Of a stretch of 64,000 nucleotides of DNA, positions 23,471 to 34,731 are shown in pieces. Source of the stretch: Brachionus manjavacas (Eukaryota > Rotifera > Eurotatoria > Ploima > Brachionidae); the NCBI GenBank assembly GCA_019054805.1, contig JAHQIY010000012.1, positions 1,860,001 to 1,924,000 on the forward strand. Direction: 5' to 3'. How positions within the stretch are numbered: the first letter of the stretch is position 1; every line of letters begins with the position of its first letter. Position numbers and translations under genes: made by a program. The notes beneath the pieces were generated by a model. It made no database searches. It was not told where the DNA came from and was given only the letters and a program-made list of their open reading frames with translations.

Positions 23471-24217
23471 TTATGAATAGTCACAACCAGCTGGAATGGC
23501 CCATGAAACCAGCTGTTTGATTTCTTTTTGATCTTGGCTAAAATTGTGCAAAATAAAACCACTTTTAGCTTCAATTTCTTTTATGGTCACCAAATATGTG
23601 TCCAAATTAGAACGAGAAGCAGTTGAATCATTAGGCATAATCCATGCAACTACATCATTTGTGCGGGCATTCTCAATAATTTTCCAGTAAAAATCAGGAG
23701 TACGAATACCATGTGTTGATATGAACAAATCATTTGTTTCATTATTGCCCATGATTGCACCACCATAAACCCTAAGTGTATCCACGTCTCTTAAGCACTC
23801 AATAATTTCTTCAGACAAAAGCCAGGCACCACGATTAAGGGTGTAGTATTGTGGATTAATATTGGTCATATAGTTTGATTCCATAATGGCTTGTTCAGAA
23901 TGATCAAGATGATTAGCAGGTACCATGTGACCACGATCATAACCAGATTTGTAATAGGTAGAATATTTCAATTGTTGACAGTTAAGCGACACTTCTGGAT
24001 CTAGAGAATATGTTGAACTCCGAGGAAGAGATCCATTATCTTTTTCAGCAATGTAGTAGAATAAAACTGGAATACGCTCAGTACAATCAATCCAAACATC
24101 AAATAGAGAGTATTCACGCTTGAATACGCTTTTGAATGGACTGTTGTTGGTGAAATGAAATTCACTTTGAATTGAACTTTGGACTAAAATAAGCAAAGGT
24201 AAAATAAAAATGAACAT
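23471..24217 (-). CDS. Secreted DNA/RNA non-specific endonuclease, copy B
   Basis: 248 residues from the Met that aligns with copy A (MFIFILPLLILVQ); a further in-frame Met five codons upstream (24232) is less likely because copy A lacks it. Same signal peptide, DRGH site and NINPQYYTLNRG metal site as the 9.6-kb copy, so the same enzyme class. Differences from A are confined to the first 91 or so residues (for example FHFTNN for FYFTNN, STYSLD for SNFALD); the remaining residues and all their codons are identical. Both copies appear intact, and both may be expressed. Same strand and orientation, 13.9 kb apart. Upstream similarity extends to about 24535. Confidence 0.93.
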   Translation of the reverse strand: MFIFILPLLILVQSSIQSEFHFTNNSPFKSVFKREYSLFDVWIDCTERIPVLFYYIAEKDNGSLPRSSTYSLDPEVSLNCQQLKYSTYYKSGYDRGHMVPANHLDHSEQAIMESNYMTNINPQYYTLNRGAWLLSEEIIECLRDVDTLRVYGGAIMGNNETNDLFISTHGIRTPDFYWKIIENARTNDVVAWIMPNDSTASRSNLDTYLVTIKEIEAKSGFILHNFSQDQKEIKQLVSWAIPAGCDYS

Positions 24218-25483
24218 TTTTAAAAATATCATTTTATTGATTAAAATTTTTTTATTTATAAAGATGAAATTAGGTCTAGAAATATATTATTAAATTACGA
24301 ACGAATAGAAGAAATAAACTCTGGTATTGAATTTCTTTTTAAATTTTATTGTCAAAATGTTGATCTTCATTTGGTTGTCTTGTATCGATTACTTAAAGTA
24401 CACCTTCAAATATTCAGTAATCGTCAAAAATTTTTAATCAAAATTTTTTGTAAATATTTAAATTAATACCACAAGATCAAACAAGTTAATGTCTATAATG
24501 TTATCTGAAAATTCCTGCAGTTATTTTTATAAATAAATTTAATTAAATTTTAAATTTTTTATGGTCATTTCTACTTTACTCAAATCAATTAATTTCCCAA
24601 GAATTATCTGATTTCCTTATCAACTAAGAAATATTCACTTATTTAATTTTTTAACTCGAATTTGCTTTCAAAAATACTTCAAAAGAATAAAAAATAATTA
24701 CATTGTCCAGAAGAATCATTTACAGTGATCTTTTTTTCATGCACCTTTTAAAGCTGATGCAATTTTTGGAATCTTAAATAAAATATTATTAGACGAAGTC
24801 GTTCTCTTTATTTCTAAATGTTAATAAGCTTTTAAAAAAAATTATTCACAAATATATCTATAAAATACTTATTTTTTTTTTAACAATGGCTTGTTGTATT
24901 TAATGAAAATTTTTTAATTTATTTATAGCTTTTGTATGTAATCTTTGGAAGAAAATGTAGTTAGAAATTTTGAAATTGAGATTTTAAACTTTAGCCTGCG
25001 ATTTTAACTTGTTTTAAACTTTTTTGAACTCATTCTCAACTCTAATATTTTGAAATTTTGCAATTTAAAATTTAACTTGGTTTCGCTGTAATATATTTTA
25101 ATTAACATTGAAATAAGATTTGAAGCCATAATTTGGATCCTTTAAAATGGATTTTAAATTTGTCATTAAAATTCTCAAATAATTATTTTAAAAAAATCAA
25201 TTAAAGATCATTTGGAAAAAAAAGATATTTTGTGTTTAATTAAAAAGTATTTAAAAAAACTTTTTCCATCATTTTTATTAAAATTTCAAAGCTTTGATCA
25301 TGTGTTCATGATCATGAAATTTAAATTGCCGATAAATTATTGGTTAATTAATTCCATTAACAAGATTCACTCTCTCATAACCATGGATAATTTTAGAGAA
25401 CTGGTTTAAGTCACCACGAACACGTCTCTTACTAAAAGAGTAAAAAAGTTGAAAAGTTGAATTTTATGAATTACACTTACAGT
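24218..25483. other. Duplicated upstream flank, then unrecognised
   Basis: About 24218-24535 is the diverged twin of the flank upstream of nuclease A and presumably carries the promoter. From there to 25483 I see AT-rich sequence without a gene. Confidence 0.45.
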
Positions 25484-25499
25484 GCTGCTACGATACCTT

Positions 25500-25655
25500 G
25501 AATTCACCATATTTTACGTAAATTATGGTAAATTCACGATATTTTACCATATTTACCGTAAAATATGGTAATCTAAAAAAGGGTATTTTTCGTAAAATAA
25601 CGATAATTATCGTAAAATACCGATAATTACTGTAAAATTCAGTGAAAAAAAAAAT
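25500..25655. repeat. ACGTAAATT-word array
   Basis: Alternating direct and inverted words (CACCATATTTTACGTAAATT, ATTACCATA, CGTAAAATACCGATAATTA) that can fold on themselves. Related to the arrays at 1.7, 13.2 and 61.1 kb. Confidence 0.6.
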
Positions 25656-25659
25656 TTCC

Positions 25660-25946
25660 AAATTAACATGCATCCAATATTAAACCTTCCTGAAATTCAG
25701 ACTGAAGCTCAAAAAAATAAGCATGGAATATCCGTCAAGTATAAGGAAATAATTGAGAATTTAATATTTCGAAATATTTTCAAACCGTTTCATATTTATC
25801 AACATCTGTTTCTTAACCATAACCATAATGGTGACCTTACACCAAAACTTACACAAATACAGAGCTATATGAAATATAGAAGGATGCGTGATGGTGACAT
25901 TAACAGTATAGAAGGTCTAAAGGAGTTTGTATCCCCTAAAATGTTT
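25660..25946 (+). pseudogene. Possible MULE transposase N-terminal fragment
   Basis: An open stretch reading KYKEIIENLIFRNIFKP, then LTPKLTQIQSYMKYRRMRDG and DINSIEGLKEFV. The spacing resembles the region between the FLYWCH/WRKY-like finger and the catalytic core in some MULE transposases, but this is pattern memory only. It is cut at 25947, exactly where the tRNA-bearing inverted repeat starts. Confidence 0.35.
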
Positions 25947-26229
25947 TACTTCCATTTTTTAAAAATAAAATTTCTAATTAATTCTACCTTTTTATTGTGA
26001 AATATTTTGAATTTAGCTCTAAATTCATTCCTAGTTATAATATTTTATTTTTATTAACTTTTCTATAAGTGTGCACATTTTTTATCTTATTTTTTTAAAG
26101 AGAGTGTATGTTCTGAAAGCTTAAAGACTTGAAAATAGATCTAAATGCACTAGTTTTAGTGCGATTATCAATAAGCTTAACGATGAAGCTTAGAGGGAAT
26201 TTGAAAAAAATTCGTCCCTAGGTGGATTC

Positions 26230-26266
<37 letters not shown>

Positions 26267-26579
26267 GCCGATTGCGCCATAGAGACTTGCCGAATTAATT
26301 CCACTATTTTCAAGTGAAAACTTTTGACTCTTGAAAACCACAAATAAACATCTAATCAGGTATGAATACATTTGAAAATTTACCTATTTTTTAAACACCC
26401 TAAGCACAAATAATGCAGCGTTTTTTTTAAGACTTTGCTTGGAAAATTTTTATGAAAATACTGAAAATGCAATATTTTTGATGTGGTGAATTTTAAAACC
26501 AAACAAAAAGAAATTTCATCAATTTTTATAATGAGAGTGCATTTTCTAGAATTTTTGGAGAGGCTAGAATCATGTGGTG
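25947..26579 (-). repeat. Inverted repeat, left arm, with tRNA-Asn
   Basis: Reverse complement of 34099-34731 with very few differences (one substitution next to the outer edge and a one-base indel after the tRNA, by eye). The outer end includes the complement of ATGGAAGT, the first codons of the gene at 34722, so this arm is a duplicated promoter plus tRNA rather than a transposon end. At 26580 it meets the Ty3/gypsy sequence. Confidence 0.92.
26213..26286 (-). tRNA. tRNA-Asn (anticodon GTT)
   Basis: 74 nt including the discriminator G; the acceptor stem GTCTCTA pairs with TAGGGAC. The D arm (A box) is GGCGCAATCGG, the anticodon loop is CTGTTAA, and the T arm has GGTTCGAATCC (B box). No intron. 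A run of T follows directly as the pol III stop. Identical to the copy at 34392-34465. Confidence 0.95.
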
Positions 26580-29500
26580 ATAAATTCTTGACAAGCCATC
26601 TGCATCGTTGTTTAAGTTTCCTTTTTTGTATTTAATAATAAAATTATATTCCGCTAATTTAAGTCTCCATCTCGTTAATCTAGACGATGATAAAGTTAAA
26701 TTATTTAGATGTGTGAGTGGATTGTGGTCTGTTTGAAGGATGAACTCTGTTCCATAAAGATAATATTTAAATTTTTCAACTGCAAAAACTATAGCCAGTA
26801 ACTCTCTTTCAATCGTACTATAATTTCTTTCTGCTTTATTCAGAGACCTACTCGCAAAAAAATAACTCTTTCTCTGCCTTCTTTATCATTTTGTTTTAAT
26901 ACTGCTCCCAAACCAACTTTGGATGCGTCTGTTGAGAGGATAAAAGTTTTGTTAAAATTTGGGTAAGCCAAAATTGGGGTAGAAGATAAGTGATTGATTA
27001 GAGTTTTAAAAGCATTTTCACATTTTTCTTCCCATTTGAATCTAGTGTTTTTCCTTGTTAACTTATTTAATGGATCAACAATCTGGGAAAAACGTGGAAC
27101 GAATTGTCTGTAATAACCGACCAAGCCTAAAAATTGTTTGATTTGTTTTGCGGTTTTTGGCTTAGGATGATTTTTTATTGTCTCTATTCTACTTTGATCT
27201 ATTTCTACACCCTTTTCTGATACTTTGTAGCCCAAAAACATCGTATTTTTCCTAGCGATTCTACATTTAGAGGTTTTTACCTTGATGTTGGCCTCGAGGA
27301 GACGCTTAAAAAGATTTTCAAGGTGTATCAAGTGGTCATCGAAAGTTTTAGAAAATGTTAAAATGTCATCAATATAAGCCAAAGAATTTGTTAGTTTGTT
27401 TAAAATCAATTCCATCGTTCGTTGGAATGTTGCTCCTGCATTACAAAGACCGAAAGGCATTACTTTGAATGAGAACAGACCTAAACTACAAATGAAAGAG
27501 GATATTTGTTTTGCTTTTTCAGTGAGTTTAATTTGCCAATATCCCGAAATGCAATCCAGAGATGTAAAAAAATTTGACCCATGAAGTTTGTTTAATCTGC
27601 TCTCAACATTTGGCATAGGGAAACTATCCTTAATAGTAGAGGCATTTACTTTACGATAATCTACACAGAAACGCTCCGAACCATCCGATTTTCTTACTAG
27701 AACAATTGGAGATGCCCAATTACTGTTTGATGGCTCGATGATATTCATGTCTAACATCTTTTGGATAGATTCCTTTACTACTTGTTCTTTTGCAAAGGGA
27801 ATTAAATATGGCCTTTGTTTAATTGGTTTTGGATCATTTAGCTCAATGTCGTGTTGTCCATATTTGTCTGCCAGCATCCCAATATCTTCTTCATTTCTTG
27901 AAAATACCATCCAGTAATTATCGATCAACGTTTTTACCCTGCTCAATTGATCTTTATTAAGATTTGATTGATCGAAATTTATGACCTCACTAGGCCTCCA
28001 CGGGGAGGAGATAGTGCTTTGTGTTACGCTATTAACAGTTTCTGAATCAATGTTTTTATGTACAAATTCTGAGAGTTCCTTCTCGTTTTTTATTAAATCA
28101 AGTATTTCTACTTTATTGAACCTACCGAGAATGGTATGTTTCCTTATTTTTTTGTAATAGGCGAGTCATTAATTAAAACGAGATCTGTTTCATCGTTTCC
28201 CTTTGATATGCCCTCAATAGATCTGACTTTCCGACTAGATTCAAAAAGGATGGTATCATTAGTTAAATCAGAAGGAATTCTTACCCTCTAAGGTATCTGG
28301 CTAAAAGGCTCTATAGTAATCTCTGACAGCGTTGACACCGGGAAGGAGTTATCTGACATTAGTTTAATTTTTTGTCTATTAGTAACTAAAATATCTTTAC
28401 TGAAATCAATAATACATTTATTAGGTTTCAGAAAGTCAACGCCTAAGATTACGTCATTATTTAAGTTTCTGGCAATGATGAACACCGCTTTTAATTGTTT
28501 GGAGCCAATTGTAAGAGACAGTGTTGTTTCTCCAATGGTTTTTAAAGTCGACCCGTTCGCCGTTATCCAATTTTTTGGGTTTTTTATGGGACTTAATATT
28601 AAATTTTCTCTTAAGGTATAATTTTCACTAAGAAAGGAAGTTTTTGCCCCACTGTCAACTAGACATGTCTTCTCCTTATTATTTATAAAAAGGTTTATTG
28701 TAGTAGCCGCTTTATTTAAGGAATAAATATCATTTATAATTTCTTTTTTAATTTATTTCCTAGTAAATGAGATAATCTGTTGTGTTTTTTATTTTTGAGG
28801 GAGTTAACTTTATATACCGAATCCGTTCCCTCTGTTGGACCGGCTTTTAATGGTTTAAATTCTTGTTGACGGCCTTTGACTCAGAATACCAACTAACTTG
28901 CTTTGGTTGGTTATTTCCTAGAGTATTTTTGTAGTAAGAATTAGGTTTGGAATATTTAGTTTTATCGATTTGAAAGCTTTGGTTAGGTTGTGAAGGAGAC
29001 TTATTCCTTTGAAATCCTTGAAAAGAGTTTGATGATTTTAGAATGTTACAGATTTGTTTCATCTCGCGACATTCTACACTAAAGTGATTGCTCCTCCCGC
29101 AAAAATGACAGAATTTCGTTTTAAACTGTTGCTCTTCTAAATAATTCTTAGTATTATTATTTTCTTTACTTATTTTAATTTCATTAATGGTTGTTTCCTC
29201 ATTTTCTTCAATGTTCTTCTCGATTTTCTTAGCAAGACTCCATAACCTGTTAAAATCGTTGGATTTTTCTACAATTAAGAAATTTTGCGTTGGCTTATTA
29301 CAACCATTTTTAAAGACTTCCCCTAATTCCTCTTCGAATAACTCTTTTTGGTCATCTCTAGCTTCCTTGATATAATTAAGAAGACGATGAGCGTAAGAGT
29401 CGATACTTTCTTCAGGTTTTTGCTTAGCACTAAAAAAATCAGCCATTAGGCTCCTTGTAGAAAATTTGGGCCTTTATTCTTTTATCATATGTGATTTGAT

Positions 29501-30663
29501 TTTTCCATAATCAAATGTATCCTTTTTCATGAGCTGATATTTCTTTAAAGCTATTTCTTCGAAAAAACTCACTACTTCGTAACCTCTATCCCTTTGTGAC
29601 CAACGCGTGGTTAGTAATTCGAATCTCTCAAACCAATCGACTACGTTCTGACTTGGAAATTTAAGGTTCTCAATTTTAAGTGTTTTGTTTTGGGTCAAAG
29701 AACTTGTTAAGATTTTTAAAAAACATTTCTGGCCCTTCGGTATGTCTTTAAAGTCGTCAAAAGCATCACTAAATTCCACTTCAGAAGTATTATCTCTTGA
29801 AGAAGTATCTTCTTTGGTTTTTATTTCCCAGTCCAAAAGTAGGGAATTAGGAACTTCAAAATTACTTTTAATAGCTGATGTTAGAGCGTTTTTGAAAACC
29901 TTATTAATCTCTGGGTCATCAATTGCGAGGGAAGTTGTACTCAGGTTTTGGATCCAATCTAATGGGTCAAATATTTCCTTTCCAAATTTCTTACTGAGTA
30001 TGGTGTAAGAGGTAGTGTTATTTTTTCTAAAATTTTCAATAGAGGAGGTTTTGAAATTTTTTCTTGCTTTTTTAAGACAGTTTTCAAAATTTAAAACTGC
30101 TGTAAGAAGTGCCTCATTTAGGCTTAATGTTTCCTCCTTTTCAAATTCCTCATTTTTATCTTGGTCACTCATGGCCAGCACTGCTGTCACCAATATGTAA
30201 TGTTTGACCTTCGAGGGTTCTAACTGGCCTTGAGTATACTGAGGGGTGTGATTAAGGTTTAATGAGATTGCCTGGGGAGACACCTAATGCCGCTAGGAAC
30301 AGCAACTCTTCCAGGGAATCCTCAACGAGAAATTGAGTAAGGGAAATCAAATGAGAGAAGAGTTTGTTTATTTCTTTTATTAAGACAAATAAATCTTCTT
30401 CTTCAAAGTATAATTAATTTTAGATTTAAAATTTAACAAATATTTAAATGTGAAATCTTATGAATCATACAAAGTTATTTTAATCAACCTTTTGATTTGT
30501 CATAAATTTGCATAATTAATAAGATCGAGAAAATTAGACATCTTTAAAAAATTAAAAATAAATTATAAAATAATTTCAATTTAAAAATTAAAAATTTCTT
30601 TTATTTAAAATGTTTTGTTTGTCTTGTTGTTGTTGCTGTCGTTGTGGTGCGTCCACCGCTACA
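26580..30663 (-). mobile_element. Ty3/gypsy-type LTR retrotransposon, old copy
   Basis: Parts in element order on the minus strand: an LTR (30196-30663), a primer-site region just inside it, a gag-like region (about 28.85-30.17 kb) that ends in a CCHC knuckle (CHFCGRSNHFSVEC), an aspartic protease/linker region with VILGVDFL (about 28.2-28.6 kb), and reverse transcriptase with RNase H (about 26.6-27.95 kb; FCVDYRKVNA, YIDDIL, LSTDASKVGLG). The RT order and motifs are those of Ty3/gypsy elements. A second LTR is not seen: at 26580 the element sequence meets the tRNA-bearing arm. It is broken, with several breaks, and looks moderately old. Confidence 0.92.
30196..30663 (-). repeat. LTR of the Ty3/gypsy element
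   Basis: In element orientation it begins TGTAGCGGTGGACGCACC and ends CATTACA, the usual TG...CA boundaries; 468 bp. The primer-site region TATTGGTGACAGCAG follows immediately. Confidence 0.75.
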
Positions 30664-31330
30664 GATATTTCCAATTTTCCAAGCTTTAGGAAATATTCCT
30701 TTTCAAAGACTTAAGTTAAAAAGTTCAATCAATTCATTAAACAGATAATAAGGGAAATTTTCAAAATTAAATTATGAATAAGACAAGGTCTACAAGCTGC
30801 TTCACCTTTAAATTTTTTAAAGATTAAAATTAATACATTTAGGCTTATTGGATCATAATCTTTTGATTTAAATTTTTCTTTTAAAAATTCTATTTTAATA
30901 AAAATTAATTATTTCTATATCTTTTTCAGGAATTTTTTGTTCAGGATTTAGGCTAAACGTTGAAGATAATGTTTCTCCAAACAATTCTCCTTTTCCTTAT
31001 CTGTTTTAAAATTTTAATTATTAAAAGTTAAAATCGGGATTAAATTTGATATTTTTGGGCTAAACTTATTAATTTTTTTCCGAAAAGGCCGACTGGAGAG
31101 AGTTATTTTCATCATCTTTAAATAATAAATTCAAACCAATTTTGGTTCCATATTTTTTTACACTAGAACGGCCACGGGTTTTTTAAGTTTTTTTTTTAAT
31201 GAATACAAACTTTTAGAAAAAAATTAAGCTTAAAAAATATTTTTCAATCTGAATTTGCATTAAGTTAATGATTTTAATGTTTTTATTTAAAAATTATTAT
31301 AATTTGAAAAAAAAAAATATACATAAAAGC
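30664..31330. other. Intergenic, nothing recognised
   Basis: AT-rich sequence 5' of the LTR in element orientation. No gene or clear repeat. Confidence 0.35.
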
Positions 31331-31429
31331 CCAGATGGGGTCTTTTAAACTCACTAACATTTTTGGTTTATTTGACACAACTAAAAATAATAATTACTTC
31401 CATTGATTAATAAATTTAAAAATCTAAAG

Positions 31430-31690
31430 AATGCCTAAAAGAGCATCAGCTTTGAGTTGCTAGTCAATGTGGACGATGTCGAATCAGGCCCTTTATTCGA
31501 CTCTGACTTTGAAATTGACGACGATGATTTTGAATCTGAAAATGGTTCTGAGGATTCATCAGACGAAACCAATAACACCAAAAACACGACCAGTTCGAAA
31601 AGATTTTACTCGGTCGATTTGAATGCTAACAACAAATATTACTTGTGTATGTTGCAAAAAATTTTGTTGCGGAGCATGTAGTAAAGAATA
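31430..31690 (+). pseudogene. Possible piggyBac-like remnant
   Basis: Begins MPKRASAL after ATG, then an acidic stretch (ESGPLFDSDFEIDDDDFESE). In another frame, close by, comes TTNITCVCCKKFCCGACSKE and a stop, a Cys-rich end like the C-terminal finger of piggyBac transposases. The catalytic core is missing, so this would be an internally deleted, non-autonomous derivative. Assignment is tentative. Confidence 0.3.
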
Positions 31691-32099
31691 ACAAAAAATA
31701 GCTTAATGTGATAAGTGTTTTTATGGAAAAAAATAATAAATTAAACTTTTTTTCTTAATTTACTTTTATTTCAATTTTTTTAAATTTAATTATGTTTAAA
31801 ACTCGAATCATATGACTCCAAAGTAAAAAAAAAATTTAATACAATAATGCAAAAATTAATTTGTATATTTTGGGCCGCTAATAACTAATGTTCACAAATT
31901 TAATAAAATCTACCACAAATAAATAGGTTTCATAACAAAAATAATAAAAATAAAACAATCTTTTAATTTAATGTCAAATGTCATATAATGATAACTAATA
32001 AATGATTTTTCTCACTTTTTTTAATAATAAAAACAGAATTAATAAAAAATGATCAAAAATAATACACTCATCACAGACATTTAAAAAATCAAAGCTGCT

Positions 32100-32530
32100 T
32101 TAATGGGTAAAAGACTCGGATTGATAGAATTTTTGAATGAGTGTTGCGAAAATTGAATCAAGTTTTGGTCTCAGATTCGTTCAATAACAATTACTACTAT
32201 AAACCTGGAAACAAACGAAGAAATCGATATCGACAATGTTAATGTGAATACTTTTTTCAAAGAGCCAAACGTGTCCAAGTCGCAAATGTTCTAAGCCAAC
32301 TCATCATGCTAAAGGTAATATCTACATGTGTAGAAGTGGACCTGATGGAGTTTATCAAGACAAGAGTGCAAGCAATTTTTGTTGGAGATCGAAGAAATGC
32401 CTTGGACTCAATTTGATCTTTTTTTTTTAATAGTTATTTTTATTTAAAAATTAATTTAAAAAGGCTTCGAGCTAACATTCGAAAAGAGCGCAAACTGCAC
32501 ATTCGAAGTGAAGCTCCTTCTGCCCAGTAA
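32100..32530 (+). other. Unassigned Cys-rich coding fragments
   Basis: Short open pieces, CPSRKCSKPTHHAKGNIYMC with VYQDKSASNFCW downstream and ANIRKERKLHIRSEA near 32470, look like protein debris, perhaps a transposase or a zinc-binding segment. I do not recognise the family. Confidence 0.25.
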
Positions 32531-32689
32531 AAAAATAAAACAATAATAAAAACAAACAAACAAATTTTAAATTACATCATTAAAAATAAATTTTTCTTTT
32601 TTAAAAAAGAAAAAAGAAAGACAGAAGAAAAGAAAGAAGACAAAAAATTGATAGATTCTAAATAACTATATAAGAGAATCCTGTTCTCA

Positions 32690-33175
32690 TATCAGATCTT
32701 AAAAAAGCTAAGAATCAAATGATTTCATCTATAAATAGCATTCGAATAATCACATTTAACAAGCTAAATTGGAAATTTAGTCGATGTACTTTTTGTGATT
32801 GGTTCAAGAATTATGTTTGTTCGCATATTATTTCATGCAGTTACCGTCTTAGTTTAATAAATTTTTAAGAAATCGCTATGAATGTTCCAATAAAGAGAAA
32901 AAGAAAAGTTGGTGCATCAAAGAAAAACTTATCATGTTACCAAAAACAACCGTCTGATTGTGTAGTATCAGAAGAAATTATGGTCGACGATGATGAAGAC
33001 GAGAGCAGCAATGACCCTGAACATCCGAGACCAAGTAAAAAAGCGAAGGCATCTAATAGACTGATGATGCAAACGTCAACTGCAAAAAATGTAACGCTCC
33101 ACTCAAAAAACGACGTTATTATTATTGTATTAACAAATGTACTCAAGATTAATATAATTTTTTTTTTGTTTTGAT
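32690..33175 (+). pseudogene. MULE transposase C-terminal fragment with SWIM finger
   Basis: Reads KLNWKFSRCTFCDWFKNY and VCSHIISCSYRLSLINF: the C-x2-C and C-x-H pairs of a SWIM finger. It continues, after one frame change near 32870, into PIKRKRKVGASKKNLSCYQ and an acidic and basic tail (DDDEDESSNDPEHPRPSKKA). The part after the finger aligns with the 7.3-kb fragment (KRKRSQPSKA). No catalytic core nearby, so only the 3' end of the gene. Confidence 0.6.
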
Positions 33176-33479
33176 TAATAAAAATTTCTATTACTTCTAT
33201 TAAAATAATTCGATTTTTTTTCTATTCAAAATTAATAAAACTGTCTAAATTCTAACATTATTGTTTTTTTTTTTACTTTTGTTATTTTTTTATTCGTGTT
33301 TTTTTTATTAAATTTGTGGTAATAAAATATTTAGGGTCTATATTTTGCATAGAATAAAACTTTATTTGTAAAAAAAAAACTTAAATTTGACTTAATTATA
33401 CCAGAATTTGACCTATCTAGTGTTAAGCTAATTTTTATTTCCAAAGTTAACTGATTATTATCTCTGTTTGGTCATTTGA

Positions 33480-33930
33480 CAGCGAGTTTTTTAAAAATAT
33501 CTTCTTATTTTCCTACATTCTTTAATCAAGTCTTCGATAGAGGGTGAAAGACTTGTTTTGACATTTTTAAACTTATATGGTACGGTTTATTATGCTACAG
33601 AGAGTATTTTTTGGTAATTATTTCATTCTGTTCGTCGATCGTCATTTAACGAGTCACAAAGTTAGATGTTGGGACATTCAGAATGTTCCCTTGTCATATT
33701 CTGGCTATTAAGAACTCGAATAGTTATCTTGTTAAGGAATGAGGATAAGAGCAAATCAAGAACTTCAAAATATTCTCGATTAAAGATATTAAAAGTATGG
33801 GAATTATCGTTAATGACTGAAAAATCTCCAATATAATTTCATTTGCATTGTCTACAAAGTGCCCTTTTTGATTTGAGCGAGCGTTAAGATCGCCGCCTAG
33901 AATAAACTTTTTACATTTCTTTCATATACT
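33480..33930 (-). mobile_element. LINE-A endonuclease fragment
   Basis: On the minus strand it reads KKFILGGDLNARSNQKG, followed by EYFEVLDLLL and VLNSQNMTREH, matching the endonuclease part of LINE-A ORF2 (ILGGDLNARTKQIGC at 51.71 kb). The frame is broken. Confidence 0.7.
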
Positions 33931-34098
33931 TTCAAAAAGATCAAAATTCAGAAGTAAATTTATTTTTATTTTTTTCATTTTTTTCTAATAAAATTAATTA
34001 ATCAATTAAAAGATTAATTAGCTATTTTTATCGAATCCATTTTGAACTTCTCCCTTTGAAAGGTATGTATGAAAATTCACAATTCCCATTCAATGCAG

Positions 34099-34411
34099 CA
34101 CCACATGATTCTAGCCTCTGCAAAAATTCTAGAAAATGCACTCTCATTATAAAAATTGATGAAATTTCTTTTTGTTTGGTTTTAAAATTCACCACATCAA
34201 AAATATTGCATTTTCAATATTTTCATAAAAATTTTCCAAACAAAGTCTTTAAAAAAACGCTGCATTATTTGTGCTTAGGGTGTTTAAAAAATAGGTAAAT
34301 TTTCAAATGTATTCATACCTGATTAGATGTTTATTTGTGGTTTTCAAGAGTCAAAAGTTTTCACTTGAAAATAGTGGAATTAATTCGGCAAGTCTCTATG
34401 GCGCAATCGGC

Positions 34412-34448
<37 letters not shown>

Positions 34449-34731
34449 GAATCCACCTAGGGACGAATTTTTTCAAATTCCCTCTAAGCTTCATCGTTAA
34501 GCTTATTGATAATCGCACTAAAACTAGTGCATTTAGATCTATTTTCAAGTCTTTAAGCTTTCAGAACATACACTCTCTTTAAAAAAATAAGATAAAAAAT
34601 GTGCACACTTATAGAAAAGTTAATAAAAATAAAATATTATAACTAGGAATGAATTTAGAGCTAAATTCAAAATATTTCACAATAAAAAGGTAGAATTAAT
34701 TAGAAATTTTATTTTTAAAGAATGGAAGTGC
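34099..34731 (+). repeat. Inverted repeat, right arm, with tRNA-Asn
   Basis: Counterpart of 25947-26579 in opposite orientation. It holds the tRNA-Asn and the whole sequence between it and codon 3-4 of the gene at 34722, so this arm is in its natural context and is the likely source of the duplication. Confidence 0.92.
34392..34465 (+). tRNA. tRNA-Asn (anticodon GTT)
   Basis: Anticodon GTT at 34426-34428; all four arms pair, with A box, B box GGTTCGAATCC and a T6 stop just after the discriminator G. Sequence identical to 26213-26286. It lies 256 bp upstream of the zinc-finger gene on the same strand. Confidence 0.95.

Noticed and set aside
25212-25409. 65-codon plus-strand frame as a gene
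   Set aside because: No recognisable domain, AT-driven composition, no splice or promoter context.
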